This document shows positions 35,186 to 43,057 of a stretch of DNA of 64,000 nucleotides, one piece after another (position 1 is the first letter of the stretch; the number at the start of each line of letters is the position of its first letter). Source of the DNA: UBA11865 sp963749825 (GTDB taxonomy: Bacteria; Chloroflexota; Anaerolineae; Promineifilales; Promineifilaceae); assembly GCA_963749825.1 (NCBI GenBank), contig CAVVOI010000014.1, positions 434,001 through 498,000 on the forward strand. The letters run 5' to 3'. The notes beneath the pieces are model-generated. The model made no database searches and was not told the origin of the DNA. It saw only the letters and a program-made list of their open reading frames with translations. A program made the position numbers and the translations under genes.

Positions 35186-36241
35186 ATGAACGATAACGGA
35201 AAACAAATTAGGCTGACGTCGTTGGCGTCTTGCGCAGGCTGAGCGTCAAAACTTGGTCCTGCGGACCTGGCGTACGTGTTGCAGCCATTGAGTGAAATAT
35301 TCGATCCAGTAGATTATCCAGAATTATTGGTTGGGCTGCATGCGGCCGATGACGCGGCTGTATACAAACTGGATGACAAGCAAGCAATTGTTACCACAGC
35401 GGACTTTTTTCCTCCGGTCGTGGACGATCCATACGATTTTGGCTCGATAGCTGCTGCCAATGCTCTTTCAGATATTTATGCGATGGGCGGGCGTCCGTTA
35501 TACGCAATTAATCTGGTCGCCTTTCCCAGCGACCTGGAACTTGACTATTTGCGGTTAATCTTGAGAGGTGGCGCTGAAAAAGTTGCAGAAGCAGGCGCGG
35601 TTATCGCCGGTGGGCATAGTGTTAGCGACAAGGAACCGAAATATGGATTAGCGGTGACCGGCATCATCGACCCCTCAAAAATTAAAACAAAAGGAGGTAG
35701 CCAACCGGGTGATTTACTACTTCTGACAAAACCCTTAGGTACAGGGGTTGTGACTACGGCTCTTAAGCAGCAAAAGGCTGATTCTGAACACGTTGCCGCT
35801 GCTGTTCGTAGCATGAAACATCTGAATTTGTTGGCCGCCCATGCTGCCATTGCTTCCGAAACCAAAAGCTTAACCGATGTAACTGGATTTGGATTACTAG
35901 GGCACGCTCACGAGATGGCGCACCTCAGCATGGTAAACTTCCGCCTATTTATGCAGGAAATTCAGTGGCTGCCAGGCGCCATCAAGTACGGTCAGGATGG
36001 AGCTTTTCCGGGAGGAATGGCAAACAATCTAAATTATTTTTCGCCTTGGTTAACATTTGAACCCGGTATATCAACCTTGTACCAAGATATGCTTTGGACA
36101 CCTGAAACCTCTGGCGGGCTGCTGGCCTCCGTTAACCCTGGCTATGTTGACATCTTCCTATCCACCTGCCCTGAAGCAATTGTTATTGGCGAAGTTCTGC
36201 CTGGTGATGGCCACATTGAAGTTGTAATGTCGCGTCACTAG
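35186..36241 (+). CDS. selD: Selenide, water dikinase, itself a selenoprotein (Sec19 encoded by TGA)
   Basis: Makes selenophosphate from selenide and ATP for tRNA-Sec charging. Read from ATG 35186 it has 351 residues. The N-terminus IRLTSLASCAG is followed by an in-frame TGA (35240-35242), then ASKLGPADLAYVLQPL, aligning with the SelD C-A-G-(C/U)-A-x-K signature, so the TGA is selenocysteine 19. Downstream: glycine-rich HAADDAAVYKL, TTADFFPPVVDDPYDFGSIAAANALSDIYAMGG, GGHSVSDKEPKYGLAVTG. A start at TTG 35276 would drop the catalytic residue. A hairpin lies just after the TGA. selB is 7 kb downstream, and the unknown 570-aa gene follows after 37 nt. Confidence 0.92.
35240..35270 (+). promoter_or_regulatory. 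UGA codon and candidate bacterial SECIS hairpin in selD
   Basis: TGA at 35240-35242, followed by an inverted repeat GGTCC (35255-35259) / GGACC (35263-35267) with apical loop TGC, so the loop centre lies about 19 nt after the UGA. This fits the position of a bacterial SECIS element inside the coding sequence, recognised by SelB. The stem is short. Confidence 0.55.
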
Positions 36242-36278
36242 GTTTAAGTGAACCTTCTACATCAAGAGACGTAACGAG

Positions 36279-37991
36279 ATGGAACGAACCGTACCTAGCC
36301 GTGGTAGCGATGAAATCGCCCTATATTTGCGGACCTATTACTCCTTACTCCGCAGCACTCGGGAAGTTGAAATTGAGACACTGATCGAAGCCCATACACG
36401 AATCGATTCTGCCCTGCATGTCGATGCCGATGAATCTAAGCCTGATATGGCAGCGTTCATATATGTCATCTTGCGTCTTCCCGCGTGCATCGCTAAGACT
36501 CGTCTGGTGATCATGGGGCAATCGGAACGTGTTTTTGCCGATCATGGCTACGAAGATGTGGAGACCTGGGAACCTGTTAGCACCCCCGGCCGAAGGAGGC
36601 GAAATTTTTACAATGGTAGTGATTCATTGGCTGTATATATTGCCAGCAAGTCCGACATCGATGACTTGATCCCATCGTTGACGGCCTATCAATTGGAACG
36701 TCGCAAATTGTACTTCCTTTTGAATAATCCCCTAACTCTCAAAAAATTAGCGTCTTATAAAGGTCTATTGCTGTCAAATGCGATGCTGGCCGAATTGTCT
36801 GAATTGATGACGATACCAGTTGATGATCTGGACCGGCTTTATCGAATTTGGCGAGAGCAATTGGCAGAGAATCTCCTCATCATAGCCGCAGATAGGCAGT
36901 CAATTTCAGTTCGATTGTTGGCCGGGTCTCTATCGGATTATCGTCGTGCTACCCGTCGCTGGTGGCTCAATGTTGTAAAGTCTGCGCCTGATATTTCCTT
37001 TGAAGATCACCCGATTTATTTCGTGTCTAGCAACACACACAGCATGGCTAATCTATTAAGCGGATTTGCTCTTGAAATTGAACCAGACTTGGTCCGTTTC
37101 ATTGATTCTCAGGCAACATCGGAACTGAAGACCGAATATATTGATATATTGGAGCGAAATGTTCCCAGCAGCCGCGAAAACTTCCTCTATTACACATTAA
37201 AGAAATATGAGACGACTTATCCGGAGACAACGAAAACACGCATAGCAAGAGAACAAGAATTAGGTTTTCATCGAGTCGAAAGCCAACATGTTTTTGATGT
37301 CGAAGTTCAAATCGTCGAACTGAGAAAATTGCAACCACATTGTCTTGATCCTCGGCTGAATCTGGAAAACGTTGGCATACTAAAAAATAGCAATGCCTTA
37401 ATAATTAATATCGATTTTCCTCTTGGGATGGCAGCATATCTGGTTCTATCTGAAGTCGCCAGAAATATTGCTGAAATACGAGGTGTTTACATCATGGGCA
37501 AAGCCGCGACGTTGAACGGCCGAATTGGGGATGTCATGATTCCAAACGTCGTCCATGATGAACATTCGCTGAATACCTACCTGTTCAATAATTGTTTCAC
37601 TGCAGAAGACGTTGCCTCGCTGATCGTATATGGAACGGTCATGGACAACCAAAAATCCATAAGTGCATTGGGTACCTTCTTACAGAATGAGAATTATATG
37701 GATATTTTCTATCGTGAAGGCTATACCGTGATTGAAATGGAAGCTGGGCCGTTTCTGAGCAGCATATATGAGATGGTTCGGCCACAGCGGTTTCCCCAAA
37801 ATGAGCTGGTCAATCTCTACAACGCGCCATTTCCTATTGGTATGCTTCACTATGCATCCGATACGCCATTTAGTAAAGGAAAGAATCTCGGTTCTCAGAA
37901 TCTATCCTATTTCGGGATGGACCCAACATACGCGACTATGACTGCAATAATGAGGCAGATTCTGAGCAACGAGATAGACAGGCTAAGCTGA
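36279..37991 (+). CDS. Unknown 570-residue protein, C-terminal half resembling nucleoside phosphorylases
   Basis: I do not recognise a named family. The N-terminal 300 residues are alpha-helical and soluble (DVDDLDRLYRIWREQLAENL-like segments), without catalytic motifs I can name. The C-terminal half (about 375-560) carries a pattern seen in the PNP/UDP nucleoside phosphorylase superfamily: GKAATLNGRIGDVMIPNVVHDEHS, a GYTVIEMEAGPFLSSIYE block like the ME-glutamate that binds ribose, and ASDTP near the end. No signal peptide or membrane segment. It lies 37 nt after selD on the same strand, likely one transcript, and is followed by an M24 peptidase. Residue-level function is inference only. Confidence 0.6.
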   Translation: MERTVPSRGSDEIALYLRTYYSLLRSTREVEIETLIEAHTRIDSALHVDADESKPDMAAFIYVILRLPACIAKTRLVIMGQSERVFADHGYEDVETWEPVSTPGRRRRNFYNGSDSLAVYIASKSDIDDLIPSLTAYQLERRKLYFLLNNPLTLKKLASYKGLLLSNAMLAELSELMTIPVDDLDRLYRIWREQLAENLLIIAADRQSISVRLLAGSLSDYRRATRRWWLNVVKSAPDISFEDHPIYFVSSNTHSMANLLSGFALEIEPDLVRFIDSQATSELKTEYIDILERNVPSSRENFLYYTLKKYETTYPETTKTRIAREQELGFHRVESQHVFDVEVQIVELRKLQPHCLDPRLNLENVGILKNSNALIINIDFPLGMAAYLVLSEVARNIAEIRGVYIMGKAATLNGRIGDVMIPNVVHDEHSLNTYLFNNCFTAEDVASLIVYGTVMDNQKSISALGTFLQNENYMDIFYREGYTVIEMEAGPFLSSIYEMVRPQRFPQNELVNLYNAPFPIGMLHYASDTPFSKGKNLGSQNLSYFGMDPTYATMTAIMRQILSNEIDRLS

Positions 37992-38067
37992 GCCATTTTT
38001 TCCTGGCCCAGGTCTATTATCTCCTATTAACCATCCTGGATAACCCCAATAAAGGAAACATTGAGTT

Positions 38068-39156
38068 ATGAACAACATTTATGAAACCCGACTAGCCCAA
38101 GTACGAGATAATTTGTCTGAATGGGGCGTGGAGGGGCTTCTGCTTGGCAACTCCTACAATAGACGGTGGTTGAGCGGTTTCACTGGTTCGACGGGATGGT
38201 TACTCGTCACCGCAGAAAAAGCAATGCTAGGAACTGACTCTAGGTATTGGGAACAGGCAAGTAGCCAAGCCCCTGAGTTCGAATTGTTTGAGCTCAAAGG
38301 GCATTTTTCGGATGCACTTGCTAGGTTCATCGAATCTGCCGGAGCGACCCACCTGGGTTTGGAAGCTCGACACATCACGCTAGAGCAATTTGAACAACTC
38401 AGTAACAACACCGAAGTTTCCTGGGATAAGTTGCTTGAAACGGTTGAATCGTTTCGAAGCGTGAAAAGTCGAGAAGAAATCGAAACAATCAGGCGGGCTG
38501 CTGCCATAACCGATGCGACAATGTCTCAAGTCAAAGATATGGTCAAGTTGGGAATGTCGGAACTAGAATTAGCCTGGGAATTAGAGAAAGGGCTTCGTGA
38601 AAAGGGCGCGAGCGGTATGGCCTTTCCAGCAATCGTCGCTTCAGGACCGAATGGTGCTCGTGCTCATCATGAACCCGGATCGAGACAGCTTCAAGCCGGT
38701 GATACATTGATAATTGACATGGGCGCAATGCTTGATGGTTACTGCAGCGATCTGACGCGAACTTTTTATCTCGGCGAGAGCCCAGATGAACAGTTCCAGG
38801 AAATTTATGGCTTGGTACTCAAAAGCCAACAAGCGGCGCTCAGCAACATGAGGGTAGGATTGACCGGCAAACAAATTGATTCCTTCTCGCGAGATGTGAT
38901 TGATGCCGGTGGATTTGGCGATGAATTTGGCCACTCCTTGGGTCATGGGCTGGGTCTGGCTGTCCACGAAATGCCACCGCGCCTATCTCCATTTGCCGAT
39001 GATAGCCAGATAGAAGAAAATATGGTTGTTACCGTAGAACCTGGAATATATATTTCTGAGTGGGGCGGCGTCAGGATTGAAGATCTGGTTCATTTCACTG
39101 AATCAGGGATTGAATTATTGAGCAAATGTCCAAAAGAACCCATCATACCTGTGTGA
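38068..39156 (+). CDS. M24 family Xaa-Pro peptidase
   Basis: 362-residue metallopeptidase cleaving peptides with proline in second position. The N-terminal creatinase-like domain (about 1-130, SYNRRWLSGFTGSTGWLLV) is followed by the pita-bread catalytic domain. Metal ligands: D in LIIDMGAMLDGYCSDLTRTFY (two Asp), H in GHSLGHGLGLAVHE, E in VTVEPGIYI and E in GVRIEDLV. Full length for the PepQ/PepP type. ATG 38068 lies 76 nt after the unknown 570-residue gene. No evidence ties it to selenium metabolism. Confidence 0.92.
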   Translation: MNNIYETRLAQVRDNLSEWGVEGLLLGNSYNRRWLSGFTGSTGWLLVTAEKAMLGTDSRYWEQASSQAPEFELFELKGHFSDALARFIESAGATHLGLEARHITLEQFEQLSNNTEVSWDKLLETVESFRSVKSREEIETIRRAAAITDATMSQVKDMVKLGMSELELAWELEKGLREKGASGMAFPAIVASGPNGARAHHEPGSRQLQAGDTLIIDMGAMLDGYCSDLTRTFYLGESPDEQFQEIYGLVLKSQQAALSNMRVGLTGKQIDSFSRDVIDAGGFGDEFGHSLGHGLGLAVHEMPPRLSPFADDSQIEENMVVTVEPGIYISEWGGVRIEDLVHFTESGIELLSKCPKEPIIPV

Positions 39157-39199
39157 TTTCGCCCAGAAACGCGGCAGAGGGCACCGGTTAACTTCATCA

Positions 39200-40429
39200 T
39201 CAAGAAACAAGTCCCTCGTAAACCTCGTCAAATTTTGGGATCACGACGCGCCAGTCATACTGATGTGCTGCGGCAACGGCTGCCTGCCCTAGCCTAAGTC
39301 GCTCTTCTGGACGTGAAAGAAGATTCAAAACGGCATTTGCAAACTGTTTCGGCTCATCAGCCATTATCAATTCCTCGTTGTTCTGGAAACCATAACCTTC
39401 CGCTCCCACTTCTGTGCTGACTATCGCTTTTCCGGCCGCCATAGCCTCGATCATTTTTAATCTGGTTCCGCTCCCCACCCTAAAAGGCAACACAAATACC
39501 TTAGCGCCCGCCATATATGGGGCAACTTCCTTAACGTAGCCGGTAACGGTGACGCCATTTAAATCATTCAAGCGCTGGATATTGGAAGTAGGCTTCTGAC
39601 CAACGATTGCCCATGTCGTCGTAGGACGAGCCTTGCGAATGATGGGCCATATGGCTTGTGCAAACCAAATCGCACTATCAACATTTGGTCGATAGTCCAT
39701 CTTCCCCGTAAACAATATATCAAAAGGAATGCCCTCAATTGAACACTTTTCTCGGTATTCGTCTACATCAATGGAATTGGGAACGATGCTTGTCTTTATA
39801 TCGGGAATCAATTGCAGTAGGTGGTGTCGATCCGACTGGCTGACAACTGTTACCCAATCGGCGTTCTGGCAGGCCCACGATTCGTATTGTTCCAAGCGCC
39901 CTGCTTGTATTTTGGAGTAGAGTGCCTTGGGCCATCTTTTAATATCTTGCTTGTCAGCCGAATGAGATCGGCTTTGTATTAATGTCTCAGCATTGTGCTG
40001 ATCCAAAACTATTTTGGTATTCGGACTCGATAGCTTGATTGCAGGTAGTAGGTAGGCCAATTCCAATCCTTCGATCTGAACGATATCGTACGGTTCATTG
40101 ACGCTCTGCCCTTCTGAAAGCAGACTGACTAATCTGTTCTCTAATGCCTCGCTTCGCAAGCGATAGGACAGATCCGGCCGATTTATGCTGACCAATGAGA
40201 TAAGCCGTCTTGACTTAGAACGTCTTGGGGGCGCCGGTACTTGAAAAAAACGTATTGGCGCCAGTTCTTCTGGTTGCGCCTTATTTTCAATGCTATCAGT
40301 TGCCCTAAAAGTCAACACGCTGATCTGATGCCGGTCAACCAGCCCTCGCAAGATATGGAAATTGCGCAAACTAGTACCTTGCTCTGGAGGGTATGGCATC
40401 TGTGGTGTGAGCATTAATATCTTCGTCAT
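39200..40429 (-). CDS. Glycosyltransferase, GT4-like (PEP-CTERM/Stp1-type sugar transferase)
   Basis: About 409-residue two-Rossmann glycosyltransferase (GT-B fold), cytosolic or membrane-associated. N-terminal KILMLTPQMPYPPEQGTSLRNFHILRGL binds the acceptor. The C-terminal half has MAGAKVFVLPFRVGSGTRLKMIEAMAAGKAIVSTEVGAEGY with the donor-phosphate and EAMA signatures. The first Rossmann domain resembles the TIGR03087-type sugar transferases of exopolysaccharide loci. I chose ATG 40429; ATG 40477 adds 16 residues, MIGCTDWEYRTRPIEK, unlike the family. It is adjacent to another GT4 gene (40525-41640). Confidence 0.85.
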   Translation of the reverse strand: MTKILMLTPQMPYPPEQGTSLRNFHILRGLVDRHQISVLTFRATDSIENKAQPEELAPIRFFQVPAPPRRSKSRRLISLVSINRPDLSYRLRSEALENRLVSLLSEGQSVNEPYDIVQIEGLELAYLLPAIKLSSPNTKIVLDQHNAETLIQSRSHSADKQDIKRWPKALYSKIQAGRLEQYESWACQNADWVTVVSQSDRHHLLQLIPDIKTSIVPNSIDVDEYREKCSIEGIPFDILFTGKMDYRPNVDSAIWFAQAIWPIIRKARPTTTWAIVGQKPTSNIQRLNDLNGVTVTGYVKEVAPYMAGAKVFVLPFRVGSGTRLKMIEAMAAGKAIVSTEVGAEGYGFQNNEELIMADEPKQFANAVLNLLSRPEERLRLGQAAVAAAHQYDWRVVIPKFDEVYEGLVS

Positions 40430-40524
40430 TTTTTCAATGGGTCTTGTACGATATTCCCAATCTGTGCAGCCAATCAAGCAATGCTCGAGATCTTATGTTC
40501 AAAATGCGGGAAGGACCAATCTGG

Positions 40525-41640
40525 CTAAGAAGCTAGAGAATGATAAATCTTGACCGTCTGCTCTGCCGTCTTATGCCAGCTAAATTTTTTTGCTTGTACG
40601 ATTCCGGCTTTGGATAATACTCCTCTCTTTTCTGGGTCTGATAAGACTTTTTGCATCGCCTGAGCCCAACCATCAACATCGTCAGCATCGATCAAGAGTC
40701 CGGCAGCACCTACGACTTCAGGCAATGATGAGCGGTTGCTGACGATTACCGGACATCCACAATGCATAGCTTCCAGCGCTGGTAAGCCAAATCCTTCATA
40801 GTATGAAGGAAGCACGAAAACGCCAGCCGCCCTATACAATCTTGCTAGATCTCCGTCAGTTAACCCTTCAAAATGATGAACCTGGTTTGAAAGACTGAGG
40901 TCTTTGATAGCAGAGAATATCTCTTGATACTGAAACCCTTTTCCACCTACCAAGACTAGCGGGACCTGAATATTTGTCTCCTGTATTAGCCGACGGTAGC
41001 TTTCAAAGAGAGTCACGATGTTCTTTCGAGGTGATAAGGTTCCGACATAGAGGATAAAGTCGGCCGATAATCCAAATCGCCCTAATGTCGATTTGATTTC
41101 ATCTTCTGCTGCAAGGAAAGAAAAGATTGGATTTGCAGCAAGATGGATAGTTGTAACTTTATTAGCTGGTACATTTAGAATTGATATGATGTCTTGCCGG
41201 GTATGGTGACTGTCGGCGATGATGTGATCAGCCTCGTTTACTGCCGAACTGATTTGATTAGCGTAGTAACGATGACTATCGGCATCGACGAATTCAGGAA
41301 AAAGCAGAAAATTCAGATCATGTACTGTAATAACCCGTTTCATGGCTCCTACTTTGGGAGGAATGAAATCGGGGCTATGAAAAACGTCTAGTCGACGAGG
41401 TAATATCTCTAACCCTAAGGTCCAGCGCTCCAGGCGATGGTGGCACGGCGTCCACACTTTGTAGGATAAGAAGTTTTCCTGACCTTCAGGAATATAATCG
41501 TATTCATCTTTTCGACTGCTGAAGATTTTGTAGGAATCATTGCCCGATGACTCCCCCAAAGCCTTTATCAGATGAAGTGTATACTGACTGATTCCACCGT
41601 GGTGATAGTATGGCAACCGAGCATCAATTCCAATACGCAT
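40525..41640 (-). CDS. Glycosyltransferase, GT4 family
   Basis: About 371-residue GT-B enzyme. The start at ATG 41640 gives MRIGIDARLPYYHHGGISQYTLHLIKAL, the classic first strand. The donor side shows ILYVGTLSPRKNIVTLFESYRRL and YEGFGLPALEAMHCGCPVIVSNRSSLPEVVGAAGLLID, with the E-x7-E motif. A longer start at 41688 would add 16 residues that break this pattern. It probably acts on cell-surface polysaccharide with the neighbouring GT4. A TATAAT-like box sits close to the start on the minus strand, so a short or leaderless message is possible. Acceptor unknown. Confidence 0.88.
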   Translation of the reverse strand: MRIGIDARLPYYHHGGISQYTLHLIKALGESSGNDSYKIFSSRKDEYDYIPEGQENFLSYKVWTPCHHRLERWTLGLEILPRRLDVFHSPDFIPPKVGAMKRVITVHDLNFLLFPEFVDADSHRYYANQISSAVNEADHIIADSHHTRQDIISILNVPANKVTTIHLAANPIFSFLAAEDEIKSTLGRFGLSADFILYVGTLSPRKNIVTLFESYRRLIQETNIQVPLVLVGGKGFQYQEIFSAIKDLSLSNQVHHFEGLTDGDLARLYRAAGVFVLPSYYEGFGLPALEAMHCGCPVIVSNRSSLPEVVGAAGLLIDADDVDGWAQAMQKVLSDPEKRGVLSKAGIVQAKKFSWHKTAEQTVKIYHSLAS

Positions 41641-41809
41641 GAGATCATTATAAGTATTCTTTTGAATCGGGCGAACTAATCTGGGCACGTTAGCCCACCA
41701 TGTAGGAGCACGTTATAATGCTCTGATCTGGATAGATTGATTGATTAACCAAGTTGATATTTGATTGGCAGGACACTGAGAATACTTGTCGAGGTCAGGA
41801 GAAGGTTTA

Positions 41810-43057
41810 ATGGCTAATGCACGAACTCAAGAGCAAGATGAGTTAGAACAGTTGCGTAACCGTCTAGACTGGATGGAAGAAGAACGCTTAAAAAATGGAA
41901 AGCGGTTAGTTCAAATCGAACAACGTTTGCAGGGCCGGGAGCGAGAGCTGGATAGCCGAGAACTTCGGGTGAAAGAGTTAGAAGAAAAGATAGCCCAGAT
42001 GTCGCTTCAGGTAAACCGCATCTCAAATGTCGATTCCCAAATGGAATTATACAAAGACGAGATGGTAAAGCTTATTGAGCAATACGATAGACGGCGAGTC
42101 GAGGGAGACAAGGAGCTCGACAATTTACGTCGTATCGAACACGAGATGCATCAACGAGAAATATCAGCTCTCGGAAAGGAGATTCCCCGGATTGGCCGGC
42201 TGGAAAACGATATGAAAATGCGCGAGAGCGAAGATGCTCGTCTGTCAAAGTTAACGGGAAATCTGCAAAACAATATTCCAGCTCTGAAGAGTGAAATCGG
42301 AAACTGGAAACAAGAACTGAAATTTGTCGAAGAAGCTGAAAGATCCAATACTGCGCTGATTGCAGAGATTCAGACTTCTCTGCTTGAGAGAGTTAAAAAA
42401 GCTGACGCCGTTGAGTCACGTCTTGATATAACCAACCATAGCTTATCAAAGATTCAGAATACCACGCAGGAATTAGCCGATGATGTGTCTGAACTGAAAA
42501 TAACCATCAAAGACTGGAGCGATCAAATTCAAGTAAGTGAACACCATCGCAATAAGCGGTTAGAAGATTGGCAACTTGTCCTAGATGATTTTCAAGGGCA
42601 AATAGATGGCTTCTCGAGTGAGTGGGTGAAGTATGCAGAGCAATATAAAGAAGCCAAGGGTGCGGTTCAGGCAATGGCGGAATGGCAAGAAAGGATCGAA
42701 ATTGGGCAGCGGGAGACGGCCGAGTTGACTAGGATTGAGTTAAACCAGATGCGCTCTCGCTGGGACAATTTCACGCTGGAAAATGATAAGCATTGGAAGA
42801 ATTTTGAGGTGGAGCATGACCAAAGATGGTCAGGGGCAGAGCGTCGCGAGGGCCAGATACGGGCCACATTAATCGAACTGTCAGAGCTGATAGAAGAAAT
42901 ACAACAGGATAAAGACACGCTATGGCGAGTTCAAACCGCTCAAGCAGACGCGATGAAAAAATGGCCGCGCATACTGTTAGAAGAGGTCGAAAAGGCGAAA
43001 GCGCACAATCCCGATAGCCGCCGCCAGCCGGCTTTGATACCGGTAAGGGAGGACTGA
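41810..43057 (+). CDS. Coiled-coil protein of unknown function, overlapping selB
   Basis: 415 residues from ATG 41810 (AGGAGAAGG just upstream). ATG 41786 lies within this Shine-Dalgarno region and is less likely. Almost the whole protein is heptad-rich: Glu, Lys, Arg, Gln and Leu/Ile repeats from about 10 to 395 (KELEEKIAQMSLQVNRI-type segments), an extended rod. No catalytic motif, signal peptide or membrane helix. Tryptophans are frequent for a coiled coil (IKDWSDQI, RWDNFTLEND, HWKNFEVEHDQRW). The stop TGA (43055-43057) overlaps the selB ATG (TGATG), giving translational coupling with selB. I cannot place it in a named family. Confidence 0.85.
   Translation: MANARTQEQDELEQLRNRLDWMEEERLKNGKRLVQIEQRLQGRERELDSRELRVKELEEKIAQMSLQVNRISNVDSQMELYKDEMVKLIEQYDRRRVEGDKELDNLRRIEHEMHQREISALGKEIPRIGRLENDMKMRESEDARLSKLTGNLQNNIPALKSEIGNWKQELKFVEEAERSNTALIAEIQTSLLERVKKADAVESRLDITNHSLSKIQNTTQELADDVSELKITIKDWSDQIQVSEHHRNKRLEDWQLVLDDFQGQIDGFSSEWVKYAEQYKEAKGAVQAMAEWQERIEIGQRETAELTRIELNQMRSRWDNFTLENDKHWKNFEVEHDQRWSGAERREGQIRATLIELSELIEEIQQDKDTLWRVQTAQADAMKKWPRILLEEVEKAKAHNPDSRRQPALIPVRED

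Noticed and set aside
35276..36241. SelD starting at TTG 35276
   Set aside because: This start removes the conserved CAG-U-A-x-K redox site. The frame continues upstream through a TGA that fits selenocysteine.
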